From assembly GCA_011634665.1 (NCBI GenBank), contig WAEK01000003.1, forward strand, positions 1,892,001 to 1,956,000: a stretch of 64,000 nt of DNA, in the 5' to 3' direction. Of this stretch, positions 1-12,693 are shown piece after piece. Positions within the stretch are counted from its first letter, which is position 1. Each line of letters begins with the position of its first letter. The notes under the pieces were generated by a model. It worked only from the letters and a program-made list of their open reading frames with translations. It had not been told where the DNA came from and made no database searches. The translations under genes were made by a program, and so were the position numbers. This stretch comes from Mortierella sp. BCC40632 (Eukaryota; Mortierellomycota; Mortierellomycetes; Mortierellales; Mortierellaceae).

Positions 1-1600
1 CTCTCTCTCTCAAAAAAAAAAATGATGCTATCTCTACTTTTTGGGAGGAGCTTGGAGATCATCACTGTATTGCCCGGAGCATCCGAAACAGAGTGGTCCC
101 CTCTCCTTAAACTATATTCTGGACCGAGAAAGTCTAAGCCGTCTCTCAGGGACTTGAGAGGGTGCCAAGAGCTTCAAGACCGAACTTTGACTAGCCCTTC
201 CGAATTTGGGAAGGTCAGTCTTTTTTGTTCACCCATTCATTCATGCTTGTCTTCTTTCGCTCTTTTTTTTTTTTTTTTTTTTTTTTTTCTTTCTTTCTTT
301 CTTTCTTTCTTTTCCTTTCTTTTTTTCTCTTCTTTATGAGTGAGTCGACTTTAAGCTGTTTTATCAGTGTAAAGGCTAGAATTCTAGAATTCCTCCATAT
401 CTCCAGCTACTCAACTCCTAATCAGTCATTCCAGCAGGAGATCACATTGAATACATAGTGACCATTTACCTTCAATATTCTGAGGCATTTACCTACTCTA
501 CAACTTCAAACTTCATGAAGAAAGCCCAAGTGCATTGAGCTGAGATTAGTGACTATGTAGATCTACACAAGAGTGCGATCTCAGAATGTCATCCTGCGAT
601 AGACTAGGTTCCAAGTTGAAGACTCTTTATTAATTCTTTTTGTGGGTCGATCGCCATTGCCTATCTTCTTAGACCAGTCTACACAACTCCCAGCGCTAAA
701 GCAACTTGCACTTTGGGCCTCCGAGCTCCATCAGTCCAAGTTCTCGATCTCAGAGCAAGTCTTAGGGGTGCTCTATTCACGCTGAGTCTTTACGCAGGGT
801 CTGGACTTCATTTATATATATTATTGCAGAAGACACCCCTCATGAAAGATCCAGTTCCTGAGATCAACATTTCCCCCAATATTCCCATTCGAGAGGACAG
901 TTGCATTAATAATCTCCCTCGTTCCACCTGCTGGCCTGTCCGTTCTGAACGAAAGAGTCGGCTCCGGAGAGGAGACTATAGCAGCTGATGGAGAAAAAAA
1001 AATCTTTAGATCTAGATCTAATCAGAGTAGATACCCTATCCTAGAACACAAAAGGAACCAGAGAGGCAGGACAGCGATGCATCTCCCGCAAGTCATCCAC
1101 AGAAGCAGATCGAGTGGCTCAAAAAGGAGAGAGAATAGCTTCAAAAAAGACATGGCTAAAAAAGGCACCAGTAAGTCTAGATCCAGAGTCGATTTTTACG
1201 AAGAGGCCGGTAGACGTGAGCCTTTGAGGAACTCTGATGTCCTAAGGAGCAGTGCGGACTGAACCTGGAGAGTATGTTTCTGATTCGAAAGAATGATTAT
1301 CTCCAGAGAGGCATTCAAATGAAGAGTTCAAATCCAGGAAGATGGCTATCCACGGAATGAGTAGTGAGAACAACTCTAAATAGTTTGATCGCGAGAGCCA
1401 GGGGTTCAATTACGTACGTGAGAAAGCAAGGGCCACGCGAAGGAAACTGCGATGGCAACCGTGTCCCCGTGGTCAACTTTTCCGCCATCGGTAAAAGGTT
1501 CGGATCGAAAGGTCATCAAACTTTTGTTCCGAGGACGGTCACATCCAGACTTTTGTTCCTCTTATTACCCCTACAGCCCTGGCGCCCATTCTCTGACCAT

Positions 1601-1647
<47 letters not shown>

Positions 1648-1650
1648 CTC

Positions 1651-1718
<68 letters not shown>

Positions 1719-2117
1719 ACTCTTTCTCTCTTCCAGTCTCTCGCTCCCCTTTTTCTCTTTGCCAGCCTCCGCGATTTCTCTCCCCCATCCCTCAGCTCTT
1801 TCTTCTTCTCTGTGACCTTTTTCTCCCAAGAACACCCAAAGCGAATGACGACGGTCGAAAACCGAGGGTCGCTTGGAGCTTGGACATCATATCTCTGTCT
1901 AGTATTGGATTAAGGGGAAAGAGAGCGACGAGCCGCTGAATGCTATTTCTGCCTCTCTCTCAGTTTCTCTCTCACTTGTCCACTCTCTCGTCCTTTGAGA
2001 AATCCTACCCGTCGCATTTTCCCCCCTTTCTTCCTGTCTTCCTTTCTTCTCTTCTTTGCTTTCTTTCTTCTTCTCTTCTCACTTTCCATCTCCTCTCCAC
2101 GCCTGCCTCTTCCTGCA
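1..2117. other. gene-free left flank
   Basis: I see no supportable gene. Open frames here come from CT-rich or low-complexity sequence (poly-T near 263-330, CT microsatellite near 1600-1716). A short basic open frame at 1077-1262 resembles no family I recognise. The last 150 bases are pyrimidine-rich and probably form the promoter and leader of the gene at 2118. Confidence 0.6.
1600..1716. repeat. (CT)n microsatellite
   Basis: About 115 bases of CT with a few TTT interruptions. It creates open Ser/Leu frames on + and Arg/Glu frames on -, none of them genes. Confidence 0.95.
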
Positions 2118-2879
2118 ATGGCCTCCATCCGCTCATATTTGCTGGGCACCTCCTACGAAGTGGTCGCCACCACCATCTCTTCACTCGAGAAGCGTTCCAT
2201 GATTCACCTTGAGAAACGTTACGAAGTCTGTTCGACCAACCCCACCCGTTTCTGTGATGATGGTTGGTACTGTACCTCAAGCTATACCTGTCGCAAGAAG
2301 GCAAACTACGCCTGGATTGCTGGTGTCGCTGCCTTGGTCATCCTTCTTGGAATCCTCTCTTGCTGGAAACGTATGCGTAACAGGAATGCAGCGCAGGCCC
2401 AACAGACGGTTGTTACCGTCGTCGACAACCCTCAACCACCAACGGGAGCCTACGGCGCCAACTATGCTCCTCCAGCAGGTGATCCCAACATGGCCTACCA
2501 GACCCCTGCCACCTATCCACCAGTGGCCCCTGCTCCCTACGGTGCTCCTCTAGCAGGCGGCTACCCAGCTCCTGGTCAATATCCACCCACTAGTGCCTAC
2601 GGAGAAAAGCCCATCGGTTCGACATACCCAACGCCAACGGATGCGCCTGCACCTTATTCCGCCTACCCGCCAGCTTCTGGATCGTTCTCGCCTGCCGTGT
2701 ACCCTGCACCTTCGGGTTCTAGTCCATACCCACCACCTACTTCACCTGCACCTGCCTATCCTTCACCTGCACCTGCCTATCCTTCGCCCGCACCTGCGCC
2801 TTTTCATTCGCCAGCACCAGCACCTTACCCAGTGCCTCAAGGAGAGGCTGCGACGTTTGCTCCACCACCACCAAAGTAG
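2118..2879 (+). CDS. single-pass membrane protein with Cys-rich head and Pro/Tyr/Ala-rich tail
   Basis: Single exon, 253 residues. The ATG at 2118 is chosen because the longer open frame upstream begins with TTG inside the CT-rich leader. A short N-terminal part holds four cysteines (residues 38, 46, 52, 58). It is followed by one hydrophobic helix (about 64-82), a basic stop-transfer patch (KRMRNRN), and a long tail of Tyr-Pro, Ala-Pro and Pro-Ser-Pro repeats ending in PPPPK. There is no clear cleavable signal peptide. The tail resembles the disordered cytosolic ends of fungal surface proteins that bind WW or SH3 domains. I do not recognise a named family, and the role is unknown. Confidence 0.75.
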   Translation: MASIRSYLLGTSYEVVATTISSLEKRSMIHLEKRYEVCSTNPTRFCDDGWYCTSSYTCRKKANYAWIAGVAALVILLGILSCWKRMRNRNAAQAQQTVVTVVDNPQPPTGAYGANYAPPAGDPNMAYQTPATYPPVAPAPYGAPLAGGYPAPGQYPPTSAYGEKPIGSTYPTPTDAPAPYSAYPPASGSFSPAVYPAPSGSSPYPPPTSPAPAYPSPAPAYPSPAPAPFHSPAPAPYPVPQGEAATFAPPPPK

Positions 2880-3318
2880 ACAAGTCGTATCGATGTTGAG
2901 TTGTGAAAAAAAAGGGTAGAAAAGAAGAAGACCTGCAAGAGGTCTGTGTACCTTACACATCGACCAACATGACCAGGAACACCCCATCATCCCTTCCGTC
3001 AAAAACAAAGCAATCATTGAGGTAGTTAGTAAAAGTAGCCTAATTCTGTGTATTAAAAAAAAACAACAACCCTTCCCTCAACAACGCCGAAGTGTACATC
3101 AACAACAACGCAAAGACGCCGCGTGCCCGTACTGCCCGTGATGCAAGTAAGCGCTTGAGCTTTGATTTTTTAGCGCAGAAAAGAGTCGACAGAGGGGAAG
3201 GGGGGAGGTGAGAGGTGCACTTCAAATAGTGGGGCGAAACGAACGACACTGCCACATAAGAAGGCTTCTCCAATCCTTGAAAGGGTCGACTACACGCCTG
3301 GACTCTGTTGTCTTCAGG

Positions 3319-3349
<31 letters not shown>

Positions 3350-3730
3350 CCTCTTTCTTTTTCTCTTTCTAGGCAGTCTACTTGCTTATTCACGCATTAC
3401 CCCTGTTCTCTCAGCAAGCACCGTTACTCCTTCTCTTAGTCTACGAGTCGCATGAGCCCAGTGCAACAGTGGCAAAGGTGAGCCCTCGCCCTTACTTCGG
3501 GCCCTTCTTGCTCCCTTCATGCTAAACCTAAAAAAAAAAAATCTTCCTTTTTCACTCAATCGACAACAAGCACTCACACACCACACACACACACAAAAAA
3601 AAGCCCGACTCGTTAGTCAGGCTAGAGCGCCGAGGACTTCCCGTCTGGGTACTCACGGGTACCCTGTTCCTCATTTTATTTATGGGAGGGGGGGGGGTTA
3701 TTTAGATTATGGTTTTTTTATTCGGACAAC
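2880..3730. other. intergenic, convergent 3' ends
   Basis: Region between two convergent genes. It holds A-runs, a short CT repeat near 3321-3350 and a G-run near 3690. No gene is seen. Confidence 0.6.
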
Positions 3731-6700
3731 TCAGGTTGAACGCGGCGGTGCGGTGACCACCTGTTCGCGACCCAATTGATGCAACGCAAAGGCCATCGAG
3801 AGTTCTGATCTGCCACTAAAATGACCACCATCCTCCATCTCGAGTAATAACGGTGTCTCGTCCTCGCCTTCACACATCCGCTTCTTTTTCTTCTTTGTCT
3901 TCTTTTCCCAAGTCGACATGAACGTTTTCTTGACAGGCTGACAGTCGTTGGTTTTTCCGTCTACCGATCGAAGTTTTGCAACCCATTTGAGTGGCTCGGC
4001 ATAGCTGACACGACTGTCTGTTAGACCTCCCTGGATTAACATTGCAGGAAAAGGTTGTTTCTGGACTCGGTCATAGGGCGAGTACTGTTTCATGATCTGA
4101 AAGATCTTTTCGCTCTCCAAAGGTGAACCCCATTCAGTCCATTCATACTCAACCCAGGGAATCGATCCATCCACCATGTCCGTGATCACATCCACAAACG
4201 GGACCTGGGCCACGATGACCTTGACCATATCACGAACAATATTGGGTTGGCTCGTCAGGGATGGATTCACCAACCTTTTTGCCTGTGTTACCTTGTCCCT
4301 GTCCAAATGACCTTTTTGATCCATGTTGGTTTTGACCCTTACTTTTCCCACATGCTCTGCTTCCTCAACGTTACCCCATCGATTCGAGAGCCATCCAGAA
4401 ATGAGCCCGCCTGCACTCCGCCCCTTGAACGCGACCGACTCTCGAGAGACCATCCCTGAGTCACGGAGATGAAGAAGGACATCCTCGACGTCATAAAACG
4501 TATTGCGCTTATTCTCCAACTTGCCATCAAGATACCAGTCTTGACCCAGGACAGCCTCCCCTCTTGCATAGACCTCGACATAGATTAATCCCCGATGTAA
4601 CAATGGTAGGATTTCCGCAGGTCGGAACGATGCACCGTACAAGGATCCATAAGCCCCATATGCGTTGACAAGGGCAGGTCTTGGAAAATTATCTTGTCCG
4701 GGCAGATCGTAATACACCAATGAAACAGGAATTTGAATGGGTTGATCTGTGCGTTCTGATCCGTGGGTTGAATTCACCATCAACCTCATCTCTTTAAAGT
4801 GGGATACTCGTTCCCAACCCTTGTTCTTATTCTTGTCCTTGTCCTTGTGTTCATTGACAGTAGATTGACTCCTGGAAAGATGGCCACAGGAGAGTTGTTC
4901 TCCTCTAGTCTCTTCCAGGCCATTCCCCTTGGAAGACCCTGCGCCGTAATGCACTCCAAGAGGGAATGTCTCCTGGCAGAGAAGCCTTGTTGCCTTTTGG
5001 ATCTTGTCCTGGCCCCCCTCGTCGCTGGCATTGACCTTTGTCGTCCAATCCTCTTCCGCCAAAGAATGCATGTCAAATTCGTATACAGCCCATGGCTGCA
5101 GGAATGAGCTGTTGGAAAAGGTCAAGGTCGTTGAATAAAATTCTCTCCGGGGAGATCCATCCCAGCTCCGAGAAGCGCCTGGATAGACCACTCCCACATT
5201 GGTCTCTGGATTGATGGGGGCAAGTCGAGTCAATTCTACAAGTGGGAATGAAGGATCTTTGCCTGGACGGGGCGCTTGATAAATGGCAACCTCTTGAAGA
5301 CCATCGCGCCAGATCCAGGCTACAAAGTACTCGACGAATACTTCAAACCGAGCCAAAAGCTGCCTTGGATCATACTCGATCACTATTTCTTCTTCTGTAG
5401 GAACCGAGAAGGAAGAAAAGGAAGAGGGGTCTTCCAAAGGAGAGTCTAAATTCCAAGCATGGGCCTGGCGACTCCTTGGATCAAAAGTAACAGGAATCCG
5501 GACCACAAAATAGTTTTGGGCCCCACCACTGTTTGTGGTGATATAAAAGTAACCCGAGTGATGTTCAACCGTATAGAGGACATCCTTCTGCTCCCTTCGG
5601 ACAAGGTTCCAGCCGTTGCGTGGCGTATCCACGCTTAGAAAATATGTATGGCTAGATGTTTGCGATGAGCTCTAAGAGAAAGAAAAGAGTAAAATGAGTG
5701 CGAGTCATCCTCTTCCTCCTCCAATACCAAAAACAAGATAAAGCAACCTCAATAAAATGTAGAGTTACTCTCTACTTTACTTGCCTCGATCAACAGGAAT
5801 CGACTGTCGCTTGTCCTGCGGATAGAAAGGATATTGCGTTCATTCCTTTCTACCATCACCTGTTCCGGGACTGGCGCCTCTTCTCCCGTCGATCCAACTG
5901 CTTTTTCACGACTCGCTACCTTGACACGCCATACCTCACGAGGCTCTCCCTTGCTATTGATCAATGTATAGTACAGATACAATGACCGTCCATGCTTGAC
6001 CCATATCGTATCTGGACCAGCATTTTCGAGTACTATTTCAGGATCCTCGATCTCATCATAGCGACGGCCATTGTCCTGAGCACCCAGCTTGACGATCCGG
6101 ACCATGTATCGCTCGTCTCCTGACAGATCAAATGAATATGCCATGTAGAGCTGAGCTGGCTTCCCGCCCTTCATATCGATTTCTTCTGAATCACTGTGGT
6201 ACTCTCCTTCCTCCTCGTCCTCCTTCCCATCGTTTTCATGGTCTGATTTCCCAAGAATCGTGTACTTGGGCTGGATCTCGATTGAACCAAATTCAAAGTA
6301 CTTCGAATCCGGGTACTGCTTCTTAAGTGCCTTGAGAAGCCTATCCACGTCCAACACCTCCTCGAGCTCAGCACCAAGATCCTCCTGTTCGAGCCGATGT
6401 TTGTCCGGAGATTCTTCAGGCCATCTACCACAGCCACCTATAAACTTTGGTCTGGGTTTTGGACGACCCTCACTAGTCTCTGGTAGGGACTCTTTGGTAG
6501 TGCTGACAAGATTATCTTTAACAATCCTAGAAGTGCCCACACGAGGTAAATGTCTTCGTTTGTAGATTCCATGGTCTCCAGTGGACTTGTCTAACCAATA
6601 ACGCCAACGATCCAAATCCCAAAACAACGTTCCTTCCAATTGAACAGAACGAGGTTTCTCTTGAGAAAAACTCTTTTGGAGGTTAGTCACCTCCTTTTTC

Positions 6701-7633
6701 CCCTTGCCCTCAAAAAAAGATGTGCCAACAGTGGTATCACATGGAAGGAATGCCTCTTCCCCTTGATCTGCTTCCCAATCGTCGACCCTCCCCGATTTTT
6801 CTTGAATAGCAGCCATCTCCTTTTGGAGTTGTTTTTGAAGTTTCTTGATACCGCTCTGTTTTATCCACGCCTTGGTGTACTTTCTTTCTTCTTCAATATA
6901 GGAAAGAACATCGGGGTCTTTGTACAGTTGGTTCATCCAGTAGTATTGGTCAATAATCGTTTCGTTATAAAGCGTCATTGGGCGTGGAATACGTTTGGCG
7001 GGATCAGGTAGGACTGGAACTTTTGGTCACAATGGGAGCCAGAAAAAAAAATGGTTGAGAGATAGAAAAATTGGCAAAAAAAGGTCAGTCTTGAGATTCA
7101 CATCAATCTCCAGTTAGTCTCGTTGGTATTGTTCCCCCTCCCACCCCATCCCAAACATCGCATACACACGCAAGCGTGAGCATGCGTAATAATAAAGTAC
7201 CTTTGTCTCTCCATCGTGTGCTAGATAGACCAGAGTTGGCGATAATGACATGGATCAAGAGAACTACGCTCATAGAAAGGAGATAGAGGATAATCCGACT
7301 CTTTGATCTATGTAGCACTTGATCCTCTTCCTCCACATTCTTTGTATCATCTGTCTGGCGATCCAATTGAACTAGACATGGGGCCTCAGATTTTTCTAAA
7401 CAACCACGGGAATGGGGTTTAAAAGACTTGGTCTCTTCAGATATGTTGATGTGCGTGGGAGTGTGGGAACCCTCCTCTACACTGAAAAGAAGAGGCGTGT
7501 TCTCATCCCCCATAGGGTCGTCACCGTTGTCGGAGTTGGTGGGGTAAAGTTGCAGCCTAGTTGTTGGGTTGTCTCTGTCCATGCCTGGCGGTGAGGGATT
7601 CGTCCAAGAGAAATGTCGAGATTGATGAGCCAT
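3731..7633 (-). CDS. membrane-anchored oligopeptidase B-like serine peptidase (S9A)
   Basis: Three exons: 7633-7201, 7019-5776 and 5671-3731, with introns of 181 and 104 bp and phase kept, giving about 1205 residues. Exon 1 encodes a polar N-terminus and one hydrophobic helix (about residues 114-132), so this looks like a type II membrane protein with the enzyme outside the cytosol. Exon 2 opens with the family signature KRIPRPMTLYNETI, followed by the beta-propeller. The catalytic triad is visible: Ser in GRSAGG (about residue 978), Asp in LTDSRV (about 1111) and His in GGHFSG (about 1176). Oligopeptidase B cleaves short peptides after basic residues and is usually about 700 residues and soluble. 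Here acidic and Lys-rich insertions in the propeller and hydrolase domain lengthen it. Specificity is inferred from the family. Confidence 0.88.
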
Positions 7634-7853
7634 TGAAGAATGACTGCAATGAATTCGAGGTGAAGAGAATCAACAAGTGAGGAGAAACCTCAAAAAGAGA
7701 GAAAGAGAAGAGGAACACACGTGGATGTATCCAATAGAATTTTTTTTTTTTTTTTTTTTTATTTGGCTCAAGAGAGTCGCAATTCGCTTTGTGCTATGTA
7801 AATGCTAGTAGAGAGACTTTTTTTTTTTTTTTTTTTTTTTTTCTTTTCTTCCT

Positions 7854-10730
7854 CTAATCGAGGTTCATGGTAGAGTCAGTGGGCTCTCCGGTTGACTTGA
7901 CATTGAACTGGAGCTCTCCATCCGGTCCAATATCCACAACAACATTCTGGTACTCGGTCAACTCGCCTGTCAACAACATCCTCGAAACCTTGGTCACCAC
8001 TTGCTTCTCCAGGTATCGCTTCAATGGACGACCACCATATCGTGGATCAAACGCATCGTTCAACACCTTTTGACAGGCTCCATCCGTAATATGCAGAGTG
8101 ATGTTCTTGCTCTCCAACCGCTTGCCGATCACTGCCAATTGATTGCGGATAATCTTGCCCAAGTTGTTGGTTCCAAGAGGCGAGAACAAGATCAAATCAT
8201 CCAATCGGTTCAAAAACTCGGGTCGGAAATGTGCTCGGACATCTCGCATCACAAGATCCCTCGCATGTTCAGTGATACCTGTCTCTCCACAGTCTTGCAA
8301 ATGCATGTAACCAACATTCGAGGTCATGATGATCACCGTGTTGGAAAAGTCAACTACACGGCCCTTGGAGTCTGTCAGACGACCATCGTCCAACACTTGG
8401 AGAAGAACGTTCAAGACCTTGATGTCTGCCTTTTCAATCTCATCAAAGAGTACAACACTGTATGGACGACGACGAATGGCCTCTGTCAATTGACCACCTT
8501 CATCGTGTCCAACATATCCAGGTGGAGCACCAATCAATCGGGCAACAGAGTGTGACTCCATGTACTCAGACATGTCAATGCGGACCATCATGTTCTCGTC
8601 GTCAAAGAGCTCATGGGCCAATGCCTTGGCAAGTTCCGTCTTGCCTACACCTGTGGGACCCAAGAACATAAAGGATCCCAGGGGTGCATGTTCCTTGGAC
8701 ATACCCGCACGAGAACGGAGCACAGCCTCGGCAACAGCTTCGACGGCAGCTTCTTGACCGACAACACGTTCGCTCAGTCGATCGGCCAAGTGCAAAAGAC
8801 GTTCGACCTGCGACTTGTTCAAACGCTGGACTGGGATGCCTGTCCAGCGTGAAACAACTTCGGTGATCTGCTCGGGTCCGACAATGTCTGTCACCATGCC
8901 TGTCACATCGGATTTGACACCATTAGCAGCGGCAAGCATCTGTTCAGCCTCCAGCTTGGCTCTCTCGGCAGTGACGGTCGCAATCTTCTTTTCGAGATCA
9001 GGAATGGCATAGTATCGGATATCGGCTGCCTGGGCAAGATCATACCGACGTTCGGCTTCTTCGGCCTTGTTCTTGAGATCCTGAAGCTTTTGGTTCAAAT
9101 CACGAACTTCGTTGATACGTCCCTTGTCCAGCTCATACTTGAGCTTCAATGGCTTGAGTTCTTCCGAAATCTTGGACATTTCCTCCCGGACCTTGAGAAG
9201 TCGTTGCTGAGAGGCCTGATCCTTTTCCTTGGCCAAGGCTGTTGCCTCGACTTCCAACTGCAAGTGTCGACGCTCAAGTTGATCGATCTGCTCGGGTTGA
9301 GAGTCGAGTTGGACACGAGTATTGGCACATGCTTCGTCCATCAGATCAATGGCCTTGTCAGGTAGGAAACGATTGGTGATGTATCGGTGTGCCAATGTAG
9401 CAGCGGTCACCAGCGCGGCATCCGCAATCTTGACACCATGGTGAACTTCATAACGTTGCTTGAGACCACGAAGGATCGAGATGGTGTCGGGCAATGTAGG
9501 CTCACCAACAAAGACCTGTTGGAATCGACGTTCAAAAGCAGGGTCCTTCTCAACATGTTGACGGTACTCATCCAAGGTCGTCGCACCAATACAACGCAAT
9601 TCACCACGGGCAAGCATGGGCTTGAGCAAGTTGGCTGCATCCATAGCACCGTCTGTCTTGCCTGCACCGAGAACCAAATGGATCTCGTCAATAAAGAGAA
9701 TGATGCCTTGTTCGGATTCCTTGACTTCCTTCAGAACGGACTTGAGACGTTCCTCAAACTCGCCACGGTACTTGGCGCCTGCAATGAGCGCACCCATATC
9801 GAGTGAAAAGAGACGGCATTGCAAACTGACGGGGACATCCTTACGGACGATACGCTGGGCAAGACCCTCGACGACTGCAGTCTTTCCTACACCAGGTTCA
9901 CTATTAGAGGGCGGAGTAAAGAGGAAAAATAGAAGAGAAGGTTAAGGCACGTCACGAAAAACCAAGGGACCAAAAAAAAAATATGCTGTCTGACTTCACA
10001 GGGAGTGGGATCCAAATATGTGTTATGCATGTCATCGCGCAAACGCATGAATCAGTGCAGGTGGAAAAAGAGAGAGAGAGAGAGAGAAAAGAGCGACAGC
10101 TTACCCTATCAAGACCGGGTTGTTCTTGGTTCTTCTGGAAAGGACGCGGATCACTCGTCGAATCTCATCGTCACGTCCAATGACGGGATCGAGCTTGTCC
10201 TGTTCGGCAAGTGCTACCATATCAATGGCATACTTGGACAAAGCCTCATATCCATCCTCTGCATTCTTGGATTCGACCCTTCTATTACCACGAGTTTGAC
10301 CGATGGCATTCTCAAAGGCAGTCTTGGAGATACCATTGTCAGTAAAAACCTTCCAAACAGCGGCATCGTCCATTAAAGCTAAAATGACATGATCGACCGA
10401 GATGTATGAATCCTTCTGTTTCTTTTGATGTTCTTGCGCCTTTCTGAGGATCTGTACTGCCTGGGGTGAGAAAGAAATATCGGTCGGTGCAGGATCCTGC
10501 GTAGGCAAACGGACGAGAAGCTTTTTGAACGCGCGTTCAAACTCTTCGGGGATGCCACCGGCCTTGTTGATGATGGACTTGAGCAAGCTCGAGCCTGGGC
10601 CTTCGGTCTCGTCGAGCATCGCAGAGACGATATGAACAGGTGTGATCTGCGAGTTGGAGAACTCACGGGCGAGCTCTTGAGCTTGGCCCAAGGTTTTCTC
10701 GGTTTTCTCTGTAAACGAGAAGTTATTCAT
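7854..10730 (-). CDS. HSP104: Hsp104/ClpB disaggregase
   Basis: Two exons (10730-10105 and 9900-7854, 204-bp intron), 890 residues, the usual length for the family. The order is an N-terminal Clp repeat domain (1-150), AAA+ module 1 with Walker [10 protein letters not shown] (about 209-217) and Walker B FIDEIH (about 280), a coiled-coil middle domain (about 410-530), and AAA+ module 2 with Walker [10 protein letters not shown] (Lys about 629). The pore loop KYRGEF is present. It threads aggregated proteins through its hexamer pore together with Hsp70/Hsp40. There is no mitochondrial presequence, so this is the cytosolic Hsp104 type rather than Hsp78. The C-terminus ends in MNLD, recalling the acidic Hsp104 tail. 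The start ATG is preceded by a GA-rich leader. Confidence 0.97.
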
Positions 10731-10838
10731 GGTGGTGTATACTGGGAAAGGGAGGGGTTAATTGGGAGATGGACGCGTGAGAGGAGGATAAGACTGAGGG
10801 AGGGTGGGAGTGGAAAGTAGCGCGTGTGGTAGCAGGAA

Positions 10839-10874
<36 letters not shown>

Positions 10875-10917
10875 CGAGTATGTACAAGGTCAGAGGAGCG
10901 AGGGTGGGTGAGTGTGC

Positions 10918-10953
<36 letters not shown>

Positions 10954-11087
10954 AGAATTGTGTGTGGGAGTGTGAATGTGGGCCATGCCCTTTTTATCTC
11001 TTCAGTGAAACCTATTTTTTTTTTTTCCCTTCCTCTCCCTCGCGTATCAATCGATGCTTCCCGATTCATCCAGCCACTACAAGAGTC

Positions 11088-11095
11088 TTCTCGAA
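11088..11095. promoter_or_regulatory. possible two-box heat-shock element
   Basis: TTCTCGAA gives two inverted nGAAn boxes about 360 bp upstream of the HSP104 start. A degenerate box (TTCCCGAT) lies 30 bp away. Two boxes are weak evidence, and the site lies just beyond the 3' end of IST1. Confidence 0.22.
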
Positions 11096-11142
11096 CCATA
11101 ATGTGATGAGGCCATCCTCTTCTCTCTCCTTTTTTATTCATT

Positions 11143-12666
11143 TTATTTCTTCCTACGATCACTCAACGCCTCGAATCGTCTCGTCAATGCATCTAGGTCT
11201 GGGAGCCCATCATCTCCTCCCATCGACATTGGCGGCGCCGCATTGTCGACTTGGCTTGCCTTGGGCGCATTCCCCAGGGATCGCCCAGAGGCTCCCTTGG
11301 AAGGTGTCGGAGCTGAGGGCAAGTCACCTAGCAAATCTACGCTCCCCGAGCTCACAGCCTGCGTCAAAGGTATCAGTATCGGAGGAACACGCCATGTATT
11401 AGTTTCCACATCCAATATCAACATGACCTGTTCTTTTTGTCCACAGATCAAGACAGCAATGAGGCAAGGAAAAATCGAGGGTTACCTTGGTTTGCTGAGG
11501 CATCGAGCCCCCCGTTACACCACTTTTCCCTGTCAATCCAACTGGAATATGCACAGGGTCGATGAACTCGTTCTCAATGTTCTAGGGAAAGAGGTAAAGT
11601 TGTTTAGAGTATGTAGCATGACCCGATTAGACATTCGCCATTGGCCAACTGCTCTCTCTTTGAATAGAGGATGTTATCAGCCCTACCCCAATAAGCTGAT
11701 GATCTGATTCTGGGTCTGCTGTCCAAGCGACACGGAAAGCCTTGGCAATCTCTTCCAAATACCTGTTGACAAGGTATGGATCTGGTGTCTGAACTCTCAA
11801 CTTTTGGATAACCTAATGAAACCGGTGCGATCTACCGTTAGGGACTATTCCGTCTCACTTTTTTCTCAGTGCGCGAGTATGGTCCAATGAAGATTGTTGC
11901 AGGTCCTCCTTACTCTTGGATTGACAGACTCATCCTTGTTGTCCATGGCATTTGTCACAAAGTCTCGACCAAATTTGGCTCCCAACTGATCCCGCACCAT
12001 CAAGAGTTCCTTGACTTCTGCTCTAGGAGCTGCATAGATGATGGTGTTGACCGCTTCAATGATGGCTGGGTCGCAGTTTCTATAGAGCAAAAAAAAAGAT
12101 AGTTGGTGTCCGCTTCATTTTTTTGCACAATAAAGTCGTAGCGAGGTATGAGGTTCCAGTGAATGTCTTCTTTTTCTCTCCAGACTTACTTGAGTTGCTC
12201 CAAGAGTCCGAATCTGGCCAAGAGTAGTTCACAGTACAGTTCGATAATCTCCAACGCCTCTGATAAAAAGTCATCACGGATGATGCTTTCTACCTATGAG
12301 TTGGTTCAATAATAGAACAAAGAGCCAGTCCAAAATGAACCCATGTTAGTAGTCTTCCCAGTAAGCGTTCCTGTTTCCTTTCTATTTTGAAGAGAAGGAG
12401 CGGGGAGTAAGAGTATAGGATGACCATGAACAAAGAAAAAAAAGAGGTATTGATGGAATAAAACTTGCTCGAATGCGGGCACTCTCTTCCTTGCCAATTT
12501 CCAGTAGCCGTGCAATCTCCTTGCGATGCTGTTGTGCCAATGTGTTCCTCCTGTTTTGCTGTAGCTGAAGTCGGTTGACGGACAGCTTAAGCTGCACCTT
12601 GGTCCTCGTTGGATTGAACATGTCGTGCTTTGCCCTGGATTCTTGGGCGAAAGAGTCCTTTCTCAT
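11143..12666 (-). CDS. IST1: IST1, ESCRT-III-associated protein
   Basis: Six exons: 12666-12465, 12289-12190, 12079-11914, 11812-11687, 11581-11486 and 11358-11143. Phase is kept and the product is about 301 residues. The IST1 domain begins at NPTRTKVQLKLSVNRLQLQQ and continues through ARIRA, ELYCELLLARFGLLEQL, AAPRAEVKEL and VRDQLGAKFG. The C-terminus LPDLDALTRRFEAL looks like a MIT-interacting motif for Vps4 binding. IST1 regulates Vps4 and ESCRT-III in endosomal sorting and membrane abscission. A second ATG at 12621 (MFNPTRTK) is the position used by most relatives and may be the real start. The transposon end lies only about 28 bp upstream of the first ATG. Confidence 0.93.
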
Positions 12667-12685
12667 AGTACTACTCAATTTGGGA

Positions 12686-12693
12686 GGTAGTGG
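12686..12693. repeat. left target-site duplication candidate
   Basis: GGTAGTGG, repeated exactly at 19633-19640. MULEs typically duplicate 8-11 bp of target. An 8-mer match between two windows of this size could arise by chance about one time in seven. Confidence 0.4.

Noticed and set aside
1395..1420. GGGGTTCAATTACG, resembling a tRNA B box
   Set aside because: No matching A box, no acceptor stem pairing, and no cloverleaf can be drawn around it. No tRNA was found in the window.
1364..1939. Long + strand Ser/Leu frame and minus-strand Arg/Glu frames through CT tracts
   Set aside because: They consist of dinucleotide repeat translated in any frame. The same applies at 30.8, 31.8, 41.2, 48.6, 50.7 and 59.0 kb.
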